Shown piece by piece: positions 44,377 to 53,121 of a DNA stretch of 64,000 bases; positions within the stretch are counted from its first letter, which is position 1; every line of letters starts with the position of its first letter. The notes beneath the pieces were generated by a model. It was not told the DNA's origin and searched no databases. It saw nothing but the letters and a program-made list of their open reading frames with translations. Position numbers and translations under genes: made by a program. Source of the DNA: Vallitalea longa. Its GTDB lineage: Bacteria > Bacillota > Clostridia > Lachnospirales > Vallitaleaceae. The stretch spans positions 35,110-99,109 of the forward strand of contig NZ_BRLB01000019.1 in assembly GCF_027923465.1 (NCBI RefSeq), read 5' to 3'.

Positions 44377-46210
44377 ACACTTCATCCTCCTTATCATTAC
44401 TGCTGTATGCAGCCAACTGCATATTATATAGATAAGAGTACATCCCATTATTCTTCATTAACTCATTATGTTTACCATGCTCAATAACTTTTCCTTCATC
44501 CAATAACAAAATATGATCTGCATATTTTATTGATGTGTATCTATGTGAAATAAATATTCCTATGTTCTTGTTAATTAATTCTCTGAATTTCTCAAATACC
44601 TGTAATTCCGACTCTGGGTCTAACATAGAACTAGGTTCATCAAGTATATATACATCTGCTTTTCTCATGAAAGCTCGAGCTATTGCAACACGTTGCCACT
44701 GCCCCCCTGACAGCTGACAACCATGTTCAAATAATCTTCCAATCTGGGTATCTAATCCTTTGGGTAACTCTTCAACAAGAGAATCTATTCCCGCACTTCG
44801 TACTGCATCAAGCAATTCGTCACTATGATAGATTCTGTTTACATTTCCGAACCCAATATTAAGTCTCATACTTAATTCATACTGGACAAAATCCTGAAAT
44901 ACTACTGCCATATGATTACGTAAATCCTCTTGATCAAATGAGCGAATGGAAACACCATTTATAAATATATCTCCTTCAAAATCATCATATAATTGAGTCA
45001 ATAATTTCATTAGAGTAGTCTTTCCAGACCCATTTCGTCCAACTATAGCCATAGTTTCTCCACTTTTTATTTTAAAACTTACATTATGAAGAGCATATTT
45101 AGAATTATCAGGATACTTGAAAGATACATTTTTAAACTCTATAGTCTCAATTCTAGTAATATCACGATTGACCTTATGACACTTATTAACCTTCAAGTCT
45201 AGGAAAATAAATAATTGCTTTAAAAAAAGGTTATGCTGACATAATGAAAGAATACCTGATATAAGAGACTGAGAATTACTTTGTGTCATTGTTATAGCTT
45301 GAGTAAATGCGACTACAGTACCTATTTCAATTTCACGAACAAACGCTGCTCTAATAACAACCAACATCATGGTAACATTGACTACCATGTTAATAAGTTG
45401 AAATACGATACCTGCTTTTAATCTTTTCTTAGCAATACTACGATCTTCTTTATAAAATCCTCTAAACAGATTGTTATAGCATTTAACTAAGTATTTACCC
45501 AATTGGTAGAGCTTGACTTCTTTGAAATTCTTATCATTGGTCATCAAGAATGAATAATACCATGCTTTTCTCATCTTAGGTATTCTATTATATTGAATCA
45601 AAAAATCTAGCTGCCCTATTCTAAGAAATGAGTAAAAAGATGTAAATGGTATGATAAGTAATATGAACGCCATCCACCATCGGAATATAATTAACATGGA
45701 TGCCGCGGAAATAAGCGTAACAATACCACTTATCAAAGACATCATCTGTTGCATAATCTGATATGGACGATGTCCTGCTTCATTTTGTGCGAGTTTCAAT
45801 GCATCTTGTACATCAGAATTCTCAAAATCCTTAAGTGACAAGGAAACTGATTTTTCCATAATAAGTCTATTTATTCTATTAGTCAATAGCACTTTGAATA
45901 AGCTTTCTATATAACTTAGAGCCAAACCAATAAGCTGACTGATGATTGTAAATACAGCTAATAATATAAATGCTCTTAGAATTACATTGAAACCCTTTGT
46001 CCAAGAATAAGTAATTGAATTTATTAAATCCTTGGTCAGGATTAAAATTATAACTGGGGAAATACCTTGAAGCAAATTCAAACTCATGATAGCAATCAAT
46101 TTCTTCCAATCAGTATTCCATAATAAACGTATTATACGAGGCCAATAGCGAAATGACTTTATAATATTATCCATTGATATTATTCTTAGATCCTCTTCAT
46201 TCATAGCCAC
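44351..46210 (-). CDS. lanT: Lanthipeptide ABC exporter LanT (no peptidase domain)
   Basis: A 619-residue half-exporter: six membrane helices over about 40-320 and an ATPase domain over about 350-600. ATPase motifs are GRNGSGKTTLMKLL, LSGGQWQRVAIARAFM, VYILDEPSSMLD and SHRYTSIKYAD. It lacks the N-terminal C39 peptidase domain found in bifunctional LanT, so it resembles the NisT type and should export the modified peptide with its leader still attached. A GUG start at 46210 lies 8 bases after AGGAGG, inside the end of lanB. Adjacent lanB and lanC fix its role. Confidence 0.88.
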   Translation of the reverse strand: MAMNEEDLRIISMDNIIKSFRYWPRIIRLLWNTDWKKLIAIMSLNLLQGISPVIILILTKDLINSITYSWTKGFNVILRAFILLAVFTIISQLIGLALSYIESLFKVLLTNRINRLIMEKSVSLSLKDFENSDVQDALKLAQNEAGHRPYQIMQQMMSLISGIVTLISAASMLIIFRWWMAFILLIIPFTSFYSFLRIGQLDFLIQYNRIPKMRKAWYYSFLMTNDKNFKEVKLYQLGKYLVKCYNNLFRGFYKEDRSIAKKRLKAGIVFQLINMVVNVTMMLVVIRAAFVREIEIGTVVAFTQAITMTQSNSQSLISGILSLCQHNLFLKQLFIFLDLKVNKCHKVNRDITRIETIEFKNVSFKYPDNSKYALHNVSFKIKSGETMAIVGRNGSGKTTLMKLLTQLYDDFEGDIFINGVSIRSFDQEDLRNHMAVVFQDFVQYELSMRLNIGFGNVNRIYHSDELLDAVRSAGIDSLVEELPKGLDTQIGRLFEHGCQLSGGQWQRVAIARAFMRKADVYILDEPSSMLDPESELQVFEKFRELINKNIGIFISHRYTSIKYADHILLLDEGKVIEHGKHNELMKNNGMYSYLYNMQLAAYSSNDKEDEVYGMVSGNR

Positions 46211-46215
46211 TATAA

Positions 46216-49200
46216 TCACCTCCTACGAACATATGCTAAACTATGTAGTGTATGACGGGTCAAAGTTAAAACTCTTCTTTCATCATCCCTATCAATACCA
46301 TAAAACCGATTGATATGAAGATGTATCATACTGTACATTGCATTGAGTCGTGTAACATAATAATCTTTATTACGTTCTAGTTCCAATAATCCTTCTCCGT
46401 ATTCTCTTAATATATCGCTTCTCCTTTGAAATGCTGGTATAAGTAATTGTCCTGCTTGATGGTTTTTCAACTGCTCGAAACCATTTCTTGCATCTCCCAA
46501 ATTAACATAGTACGCTTTCTTTGCCCTGAAAAGATCTAAATGATCTTTATAATTTACTATCCCATCTAAGAAATTATATTGTTCCTCAAAAGTAATACCC
46601 ATCTGTTCCATAATGTCTATGATACTAATCACTGTCAATAAATCCTTATCTATACATAGACTTCCTTGTTCATTTAATCTTATCCACTCCATTACGATTT
46701 GACTATCTATACAGAAGAACTTCTCTGCCATATTAATTAAATCTGGACCTCCGTAGCGTTCGATTTCTGGATCGTATGTATCTATTACCATTTTTGTAAG
46801 TATACCTTCTTGTAAACATTGACTAGAAAAATCATTAAGCTGTGGTAACAGTTCCCTTTGCAACTTTATTGGTTCACCCAAAAAACGAATCCTTATATGT
46901 TTATCAGGATCAGCATATCTCATGAAAAAACAAGATTCAATCCATTTATTTTGTTTTGCCATAAGACAAAAGTCTCTCAATTTTCCTCCTAAGAATTCTT
47001 CTATACGATTACCAAATCCATACCACTTAACAAACATCCATTCACTTCCTGGAAATTTCAAACGATTTCTATAACTAATTGTTTTACATTGATTTTTAGT
47101 TACAGCTTGTCTACTATTTCCTATAGGATTTTTTATAATAGGAAACACGAATTCAGTATAGTATGGACCTTTATTAGTCATAGGAAGTTCTTCTAATTTA
47201 TGTCCTACCTCTGTTAACACAACCCCTTGATAAGAATCTACTTTCCTAAATTCACGACGTATTTCATTAATATGTTCACTCTCTTCTAAATCCAACAATA
47301 ATCTATTATCTGCCTGTGTTAAATAGATATATCTAGGTAGTTTCCATTTTCTTCTGTACACATTGAATTTATCTATCCATTCTTCCCTCTCCATCTCTCC
47401 TGTATAAGGAAATGTTTGTTTATTGAGAATCCATCTAGCAGGTGACAAAATACAATGTCTATATTTAACACGTGGTAGGAAAGGTAGTGAATTAAGTTCT
47501 CCCCATTGAAAGATTTCTATATTTTTTTGACGTTCTTGAGTCAGTTCTCTAATAAATCTATAAATATTAGGGGAATTTGATGTATTCAACATATGATTAG
47601 TAACAGCTATCACTTCTTTTCCAAGCTTCATGGAACGTAAGTAGAATCCTTTTTCATCTATGCCTACTACTAAATCAGATAGGGAAATAATCTTTTCTGT
47701 TTCCTTGGATGAAGTAGTTCCCATATTAATTTCATATTCCCGATTATTGTAAGTTAATGATACATCTGCAGCCCTGCCTTCTATAGGTAAATAGACTAAC
47801 TCAGCTAATATCATATCAGAACACAATTCTTGTTCTATCTTTCCTATATACTTAAGATTATTATGTAACTTAGAACCCATAATATCTGCAAAACGCCCAA
47901 TTGATTTGCCTGCTCCATATGATAGCGGAGTTGCTCCACTTATAAGTGTGAAATCACACTCTTCCATAGATTCTACCGAATTTGATATTATAGTAAAAAA
48001 CATTTCAAATGAACGAGGAGCATAACAACTATCTGTTTCTTTACCTTCTAGAGCTGCTATCTTGTCATCACCTAAATTAAGTTCCTGTTCTCCATTTAAT
48101 AAAACAGTCATCAACCATTGGGATAATAAGTACTTTTTGCGTTTACCATATTCTGTCTCATCATTTGATAGTCTACGTTTTGATAGTGGATATTCATATG
48201 TAGCCGGTGCCCCTAAGCCGATTTCCTCATCTAATAGCTCTAGCACAGGAATTTCTCTTGACATTCCATATTTCTTAATAAAATCCGCCTTATACCCAAT
48301 CATATGAACTAACCCTAGTTCGCTACTACTAATTCGCCATAAAGCTTCTGCGGACTTTTCAACTTCTTCCTTAACACACAATGGCAAAGTAACTCCATTT
48401 GTTTCAACTTTCATATCAACCTGTAGATAATTTTTACTTTCAATGACTTGTTTCATTTTTCTAACTATTTCTCTATATGATTTTTCCCCATCACCTATTG
48501 GTACTTTATTATATTCATCTATTAGTGAAGAAATATTTTGCAATGTGGATTTTAATTGCTCCATTCCTTTTATAGATTCCATACTCTTTAATAGATGTTT
48601 AAATGGTTCTATATCCAGTAATGGTGGTCTTAGATTAGATATAAGCAATTCTTGTTTCAATAATTCATTTACAAATTGGTTTATTTGCTCGTATGACGTA
48701 TCTGGATATTCACAACTGATTTTTGATACTAATTCTTCTAATGCTATAGGTGTCTTCGCTAAGTGAAGTGCTTGTTCAACTGCACTTGTAGTACTTATTG
48801 ATGTACGCTCAATCTCAAAATTAGCACCATTTTTTCTAATATTATCTAATCTGTTTAGGTATGGAAGATATGTCCTGTTTCCTACTTCATAAGCCATTGT
48901 ATTCGTCTTCACTAAAAGCTGATTTCTTATACTAGAATCATTTTCTAATTTTGCTATTATTCTATATAACCATTCCATATCAGGACGAGTACGTTTCTTA
49001 AAATGTTCTGCTTTTTTCAAATCAATTCTATAATGTTCACCATACTCTCCATACGCCACTCCAGAAAACAAACCAAAAGGTGTCGGTCTAGTAGACATCC
49101 TTATTAGATAACGTAACAACGATTTAGCTACCTGTTCTCTTTTACGCTCAGGACTATCCGGTGAAAGGTAGGTCAAAGCATCTAAAAGTGATATACTTGA

Positions 49201-49365
49201 AACTGCAATAGCTTCTCTTATCAGTGGTTCTTGTACTATTTCCCATAATCCATTTAAAATAGGTTCTTTCAAAGATTTTAAATGATTATTAAATACATCT
49301 GTAGATAGAATAGGCATTCTTAATATAAAAAAATCAAGACATTTAAATATATTCTGTTTAGACAT
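46216..49365 (-). CDS. lanB: Class I lanthipeptide dehydratase LanB
   Basis: A full-length LanB of 1049 residues. The N-terminal glutamylation domain (about 1-720) has the conserved RPTPFGLFSGVAYGE near 92. The C-terminal elimination domain (about 770-1045) has SEWMFVKWYGFGNRIEEFL and FFMRYADPDKHIRIRF. Class I enzymes activate Ser/Thr with glutamyl-tRNA and then eliminate glutamate to give dehydro residues. The second of two adjacent ATGs is chosen (6 bases from GGAG). It follows lanA by 150 bases, with a hairpin between, and overlaps lanT. Confidence 0.93.
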   Translation of the reverse strand: MSKQNIFKCLDFFILRMPILSTDVFNNHLKSLKEPILNGLWEIVQEPLIREAIAVSSISLLDALTYLSPDSPERKREQVAKSLLRYLIRMSTRPTPFGLFSGVAYGEYGEHYRIDLKKAEHFKKRTRPDMEWLYRIIAKLENDSSIRNQLLVKTNTMAYEVGNRTYLPYLNRLDNIRKNGANFEIERTSISTTSAVEQALHLAKTPIALEELVSKISCEYPDTSYEQINQFVNELLKQELLISNLRPPLLDIEPFKHLLKSMESIKGMEQLKSTLQNISSLIDEYNKVPIGDGEKSYREIVRKMKQVIESKNYLQVDMKVETNGVTLPLCVKEEVEKSAEALWRISSSELGLVHMIGYKADFIKKYGMSREIPVLELLDEEIGLGAPATYEYPLSKRRLSNDETEYGKRKKYLLSQWLMTVLLNGEQELNLGDDKIAALEGKETDSCYAPRSFEMFFTIISNSVESMEECDFTLISGATPLSYGAGKSIGRFADIMGSKLHNNLKYIGKIEQELCSDMILAELVYLPIEGRAADVSLTYNNREYEINMGTTSSKETEKIISLSDLVVGIDEKGFYLRSMKLGKEVIAVTNHMLNTSNSPNIYRFIRELTQERQKNIEIFQWGELNSLPFLPRVKYRHCILSPARWILNKQTFPYTGEMEREEWIDKFNVYRRKWKLPRYIYLTQADNRLLLDLEESEHINEIRREFRKVDSYQGVVLTEVGHKLEELPMTNKGPYYTEFVFPIIKNPIGNSRQAVTKNQCKTISYRNRLKFPGSEWMFVKWYGFGNRIEEFLGGKLRDFCLMAKQNKWIESCFFMRYADPDKHIRIRFLGEPIKLQRELLPQLNDFSSQCLQEGILTKMVIDTYDPEIERYGGPDLINMAEKFFCIDSQIVMEWIRLNEQGSLCIDKDLLTVISIIDIMEQMGITFEEQYNFLDGIVNYKDHLDLFRAKKAYYVNLGDARNGFEQLKNHQAGQLLIPAFQRRSDILREYGEGLLELERNKDYYVTRLNAMYSMIHLHINRFYGIDRDDERRVLTLTRHTLHSLAYVRRR

Positions 49366-49461
49366 CATTTTCTCCTTTCGCTGTATCTTTTTAATAATTG
49401 TTTTCTACTAGTTAGTAATATATATCAAATTAATGATAATTAGGCAAATTCATATCATAGA

Positions 49462-49496
49462 ACATCAAAAAACATCAATAAGATGTTTTTTGATGT
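49462..49496 (-). terminator. Hairpin between lanA and lanB
   Basis: ACATCAAAAAACATC and GATGTTTTTTGATGT are perfect 15-base complements around a 5-base loop. It lies 20 bases after the lanA stop codon and before lanB. Without a following T-run it probably acts as a partial terminator or mRNA-stabilising structure, keeping precursor mRNA in excess over enzyme mRNA. Confidence 0.7.
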
Positions 49497-49517
49497 AGAC
49501 TATATGTACTTGAAACA

Positions 49518-49709
49518 TTAACAACTTGTAGTATAAGTATAACCACACATCTGTTGACCAGTGTAACAAGTAGACGTATAACAAGTACTAGTATAACAAG
49601 TAGATGTATAACAACTAGATGTATAGCAAGTAGATGTATAAAGACCGTCTAATTGAGCTCCATTGATTTTGTCAACTTTTACTTCTAGATCAAATGGATT
49701 TTTTGCCAC
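49518..49709 (-). CDS. lanA: Lanthipeptide precursor with tandem pentad core
   Basis: A 63-residue precursor. Residues 1-22 form the leader with an F-D-L-E-V box (residues 6-10, like FNLDV of epidermin). The leader has no Ser, Thr or Cys. Residues 23-63 form the core, with 20 Ser/Thr and 7 Cys (28, 33, 38, 43, 48, 55, 63). Five tandem pentads Tyr-Thr-Ser-(Thr/Ser)-Cys fill residues 24-48, then YTGQQMCGYTYTTSC. The GUG at 49709 is 7 bases from GGGGAGGG; an earlier in-frame GTG lies before that site. A leader cleavage site such as Pro-Arg is not obvious; cutting near Gly22 is a guess. The position directly upstream of lanB makes the call strong. Confidence 0.93.
   Translation of the reverse strand: MAKNPFDLEVKVDKINGAQLDGLYTSTCYTSSCYTSTCYTSTCYTSTCYTGQQMCGYTYTTSC
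49566..49640 (-). repeat. Five 15-base tandem repeats in the lanA core
   Basis: Five in-frame 15-base units encode Tyr-Thr-Ser-Thr/Ser-Cys. Units 1-3 differ by one or two bases, while units 4 and 5 use other synonymous Ser or Thr codons. This pattern suggests growth by unequal exchange or slippage plus selection for the peptide sequence. Confidence 0.95.
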
Positions 49710-49732
49710 TTCTTCACCCTCCCCTCTCACTT

Positions 49733-49762
49733 ATTTAGTGTCCTTATATAAGAACACTAAAT
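49733..49762. promoter_or_regulatory. 30-base near-perfect palindrome in the lanA leader
   Basis: ATTTAGTGTCCTTAT and ATAAGAACACTAAAT form 15-base arms with a single mismatched pair. It lies between the lanA promoter and the ribosome site. It may be an operator for a dimeric regulator or a hairpin in the 5' untranslated RNA. Confidence 0.7.
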
Positions 49763-49810
49763 GAGATTATGTACTTACCTGGTAAATTATTCCTTAATGC
49801 ATGCAAACAT

Positions 49811-49839
49811 ATTATACAGATTTTTATATTAAATGTCAA
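49811..49839 (-). promoter_or_regulatory. Consensus sigma-A promoter of the lan operon
   Basis: TTGACA (49834-49839) and TATAAT (49811-49816) are separated by exactly 17 bases on the minus strand, a perfect consensus. The predicted start of transcription is about 49803, giving a leader of about 95 bases. The rest of the 427-base gap 49710-50136 is very AT-rich with no gene. Confidence 0.85.
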
Positions 49840-50035
49840 TTGGTAATCTTTTTTATTTTCTATTTATTTAGATTTGATTGTTAATTTATTGTTTTTATTA
49901 TAATTTTATGTTTTCATGTAATTTTCTGTAAATTTCAACCTAATTATACAAAAATTATCATATGATAAATTTCATGTAGTTATATGTAGAAAATCCAATT
50001 TTATAACTAATGACTTTTATTTCCAATTTGACAAA

Positions 50036-50058
50036 AAAATAGCTATAACAGCTATTTT
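50036..50058 (-). terminator. Terminator of the MgtC-like gene
   Basis: AAAATAGCT and AGCTATTTT pair perfectly around a five-base loop, with a run of T residues following on the minus strand, 80 bases past the MgtC-like stop. Confidence 0.8.
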
Positions 50059-50136
50059 AAAAATACAAGGCATTTAGTTTTCATTATTTTATTGTTTGAT
50101 TCATTATATTATAATATGTATAAGAACATTGTACTA

Positions 50137-50862
50137 TCAGTAGATTTTCACCTGCTTTATATTCTTTTTTCTACAAAGATCTTGAACAATCTTAGAAGTT
50201 TTAAGATACTTAGGAACATCAAGATTATAAATTGAACGTTTACTTATATTTTCTTCATCCGTGACAGCTGTTTCATCTAAATTTTCTATTTCATTAATGA
50301 ATTTAATATTGTTGACTTTAATATTTTTAGTTGTGAAATATTTTTGAATCCCTTTCATGAAATCCTTATCACCTATATATTCGATATCCATATCAATAGT
50401 AACAACTTTATCAATAAATTTATCTTCTACTTTTTTAAGTATGACTAATGAAACGAATACACCTATGGTCGATACAGCAGTAATCACATACATTCCCAAT
50501 CCTATTGCTAAACCTATACATGCCACTACCCATATTGAAGCTGCTGTCGTCAATCCTTTGACTAATCCTTTTTCACGAATGATTGTACCCGCTCCGAGGA
50601 AACCTACTCCTGTTATGACTTGAGCTCCCATTCTACCAATATCTGCTTTTAGAGAATTAGCTAAAGATGGATCTTCATGAATTAATGCTATAGTCCTTTC
50701 AACTGATTCTATTTGAATAAGTGATACTACAGCAGCACCAACACATACTAATATATGAGTTCTAAAACCCGCAGGTCTATTAGTTATCTGCCTTTCATAC
50801 CCTATCAGTCCCCCTACTATAATTGCTATCACTATCCTTATTATTACTTCATATTCTTCCAT
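50137..50862 (-). CDS. MgtC/SapB family membrane protein
   Basis: A 241-residue protein with four to five membrane helices in the first 150 residues and the MgtC signatures (GGLIGYERQITNRPAGFRTHILVCVGAA and GVGFLGAGTIIRE). A cytoplasmic C-terminal domain of about 90 residues follows (YIGDKDFMKGIQKYF and RSIYNLDVPKYLKTSKIVQDL), with ferredoxin-like/ACT-type outline. MgtC proteins influence Mg2+ homeostasis and ATP synthase, but the bacterial non-pathogen role is not settled. AGGAGG lies 8 bases before the ATG. It is a single gene upstream of the lan locus on the same strand, separated by a terminator. Confidence 0.9.
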   Translation of the reverse strand: MEEYEVIIRIVIAIIVGGLIGYERQITNRPAGFRTHILVCVGAAVVSLIQIESVERTIALIHEDPSLANSLKADIGRMGAQVITGVGFLGAGTIIREKGLVKGLTTAASIWVVACIGLAIGLGMYVITAVSTIGVFVSLVILKKVEDKFIDKVVTIDMDIEYIGDKDFMKGIQKYFTTKNIKVNNIKFINEIENLDETAVTDEENISKRSIYNLDVPKYLKTSKIVQDLCRKKNIKQVKIY

Positions 50863-50928
50863 ATATACAACCTCCTAGATTCAAGTATATAAAATATATA
50901 TTAGTATAATTATATGTTATAAAATTTA

Positions 50929-50959
50929 AAAGCTTCCTTCAAATCCAGAAAGAAGCTTA
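50929..50959 (-). terminator. Terminator of the two-component system
   Basis: AAGCTTC and GAAGCTT pair, with a TT/AA extension, around CTGGATTTGAA, followed by TTTTAAATTTT on the minus strand, about 75 bases past the sensor-kinase stop. Confidence 0.7.
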
Positions 50960-51030
50960 TATTAATCAATAATATCTTATATTATAAACGATTGTATATT
51001 ATTTTCAAGTTCAAATACAAATTACATCAT

Positions 51031-52428
51031 TTATTTCCATTCTATTTTAAAAGTTACACCTTTACTTCGATTGTATGCACTAATAGTTCCCCCATTTATA
51101 TCTAGTAATCTTTTAACAATATACAAACCTAAACCACTTTGCCCTTTTTTACCTTTTTTGAACATCATGAATAAGTCATTAACATCTGCTATATGTTCTC
51201 CATCATTATAGAATTCTAAAAATGATGATTCTCCATTGTATTCTAATGTTATCCTGATAGCCTTATCAGCATACCTTATTTGATTGCTAAGAAGATTCTC
51301 TATTACAATTCTCATTTGATTATAATCCGCTCTAACGAATACATCTTCCAGGTTGGTCTCCAAATTAAAATTATCTAGCTTCATCTGCATGTTGCAAACA
51401 ACATCTTTGACAACTTCTTTTATATTGATTTTCTCTTGATTCTTTATTTCGCTTTCAAAATAATCTAGCCTCTGTATATATAATAAATTATAGACTAATT
51501 TCTGGAGTCTATTACTTTCTTCTTCAATAATCTCTAAAGAAGCCTCTTGTGTTCCTTTTGGATACAAACCTTTTTTTAATGCATCTACATAACTTTGAAT
51601 CACCATTATAGGAGTTTTTAGTTCATGAGAAATGGAATGAAGTTGTAGTTTTTGCTCCTTATCATATTTAAGAAGTTCTCTTCTCATTTCCTCGACAGTA
51701 TTTGCTAAAACCCCTATTTCATCATTTCTATTTATATCTATTGGTGTTTCGAACTTTCGTTTTGATATCTGCTTAACAGATTTACTTAAATCAATTAAAG
51801 GCTTGGTAAGATGTCTAGACAGAAAAAAGAAAACAATCAATATGGCTACAATTGTCAAAAATAATCCTAAAGCCATTTTGCTAAATAGCTGTTTCTGAAG
51901 TATATCATTAGCTGGTTCCCACCTAAGAGTAACTCTATATAATGTATTATATGCTACAGTAATCTTAGGCCTATTGAATAGTTTTGGAACAACGTATAAT
52001 TTATTTGAATTACTTAATCTATATTGAGTGATAACATAAAATAATTTTCTTCCATTAACATCAAAACTATATCTCTTTGATTCTTCTGTCTGGTTTTTTA
52101 TATCATCTTCAATTACTTTTATTACGTCATCTGTCAATTCACTGGTAATTATATCATTTCTTCTAACATCTTTTCTTGTAAGTTTTCCATTTATTTTTAC
52201 CCAAAAAAGCTGTTCAATGCTTCTATTGTCGTCACTATCATTTATAAATTCATCAATATCCGTAAATTTTTCATTTGAATGAGTATTATCTTCAAGAACC
52301 CTATAGATATCTTCATGATAATAGTTATTGAACGCACTTACCAATAAAGTATAAGTTATAACTCCAAAAAAGATAATGACACCAAAAAAAGCCATCATCA
52401 GCTTTAGATTAATCGATTTAATCTTCAA
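51031..52428 (-). CDS. Membrane sensor histidine kinase
   Basis: A 465-residue sensor with two membrane helices (about 10-30 and 185-207) flanking an extracellular sensing domain of about 155 residues. A HAMP linker, HisKA domain (SISHELKTPIMVIQSYV with the phospho-acceptor His near 270) and ATPase domain (LLSNQIRYA, GQSGLGLYIVKRL) follow. The start is UUG at 52428, with GGTGG 7 bases upstream; the gene overlaps the response regulator by 11 bases. The signal is unknown. Its neighbours on the same strand are the MgtC-like gene and, further on, the lan locus, but terminators stand between. Confidence 0.9.
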   Translation of the reverse strand: MKIKSINLKLMMAFFGVIIFFGVITYTLLVSAFNNYYHEDIYRVLEDNTHSNEKFTDIDEFINDSDDNRSIEQLFWVKINGKLTRKDVRRNDIITSELTDDVIKVIEDDIKNQTEESKRYSFDVNGRKLFYVITQYRLSNSNKLYVVPKLFNRPKITVAYNTLYRVTLRWEPANDILQKQLFSKMALGLFLTIVAILIVFFFLSRHLTKPLIDLSKSVKQISKRKFETPIDINRNDEIGVLANTVEEMRRELLKYDKEQKLQLHSISHELKTPIMVIQSYVDALKKGLYPKGTQEASLEIIEEESNRLQKLVYNLLYIQRLDYFESEIKNQEKINIKEVVKDVVCNMQMKLDNFNLETNLEDVFVRADYNQMRIVIENLLSNQIRYADKAIRITLEYNGESSFLEFYNDGEHIADVNDLFMMFKKGKKGQSGLGLYIVKRLLDINGGTISAYNRSKGVTFKIEWK

Positions 52429-53089
52429 TATCACACCACCTATAGCCATAACCATATATAGTCTCTATTCTTATATCAGGTAATTTCTTTCTTACTCTTC
52501 TTACAAGATCATCAACTACTCTATCGCTTCCATAATAATCTTCTCCCCATATATTATTGAGAAGGTAATCTCTTGATAAAGCATTATTTCTATTTCTTAT
52601 GATAGTACATATGAAATCAAATTCTCTTGAGGTTAATTCTATAAGTCTTTCTCCTTGATATACCAATCTTTTGTTAATATCTATTTTATATTTATCATTT
52701 ATAATGATATTATTGTTTTCTTCTTGTTTATAAACTCTTTTTAACAATTTTCTTGTTCTTATTACTAGTTCCATTGGTAGGAATGGTTTAGATATATAAT
52801 CATCGCTACCCATTTGAAGACCTGTTATGATATCCAAATCTTTATCCCTTGCTGATATAAATATCACTGGAATATTTTCGTTATGTTTCTTTATTCTTTT
52901 TATGAGCTCATAACCATCAAGATCAGGTAGCATTATGTCAAGGATCCATAGATGCATATCTTCCTTAATACATTTTTCTGCCTCTAATCCACTAGTGAAA
53001 CTCTTAACCTCATAACCTTCATTTCTTAAATAAAACCCTAAGATATCATTTAAATTTCGTTCATCTTCTACTAAATATATTTTATACAC
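52418..53089 (-). CDS. OmpR-family response regulator
   Basis: A 223-residue regulator: receiver domain (about 2-118) with the acidic pair DE in LVEDERN, phospho-acceptor Asp in LWILDIMLPDLDGYEL and Lys in GSDDYISKPF. An OmpR/PhoB winged helix (about 128-222) ends in DIRIETIYGYGYRW. GUG start with GGGAG 8 bases upstream. It is co-transcribed with and partner of the overlapping sensor kinase. Its target genes are not known. A promoter lies inside the inverted-repeat element immediately upstream. Confidence 0.93.
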   Translation of the reverse strand: MYKIYLVEDERNLNDILGFYLRNEGYEVKSFTSGLEAEKCIKEDMHLWILDIMLPDLDGYELIKRIKKHNENIPVIFISARDKDLDIITGLQMGSDDYISKPFLPMELVIRTRKLLKRVYKQEENNNIIINDKYKIDINKRLVYQGERLIELTSREFDFICTIIRNRNNALSRDYLLNNIWGEDYYGSDRVVDDLVRRVRKKLPDIRIETIYGYGYRWCDIED

Positions 53090-53121
53090 ACCTAATTCTC
53101 CCTTACTTCAAAAAAAATTAA

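Noticed and set aside
49566..49640. CRISPR-like array
   Set aside because: The repeats are 15 bases, adjacent and in frame, without spacers, and encode the lanthipeptide core.
49518..49730. An upstream GTG start for lanA giving 70 residues
   Set aside because: That codon precedes the GGGGAGGG ribosome site, so the site would be translated; the GTG at 49709 is optimally spaced and keeps the leader typical in length.
51031..53089. LanRK-type regulator for the lan locus
   Set aside because: Its operon has its own promoter and terminator, the MgtC-like gene intervenes, and nothing links it to the lan promoter.
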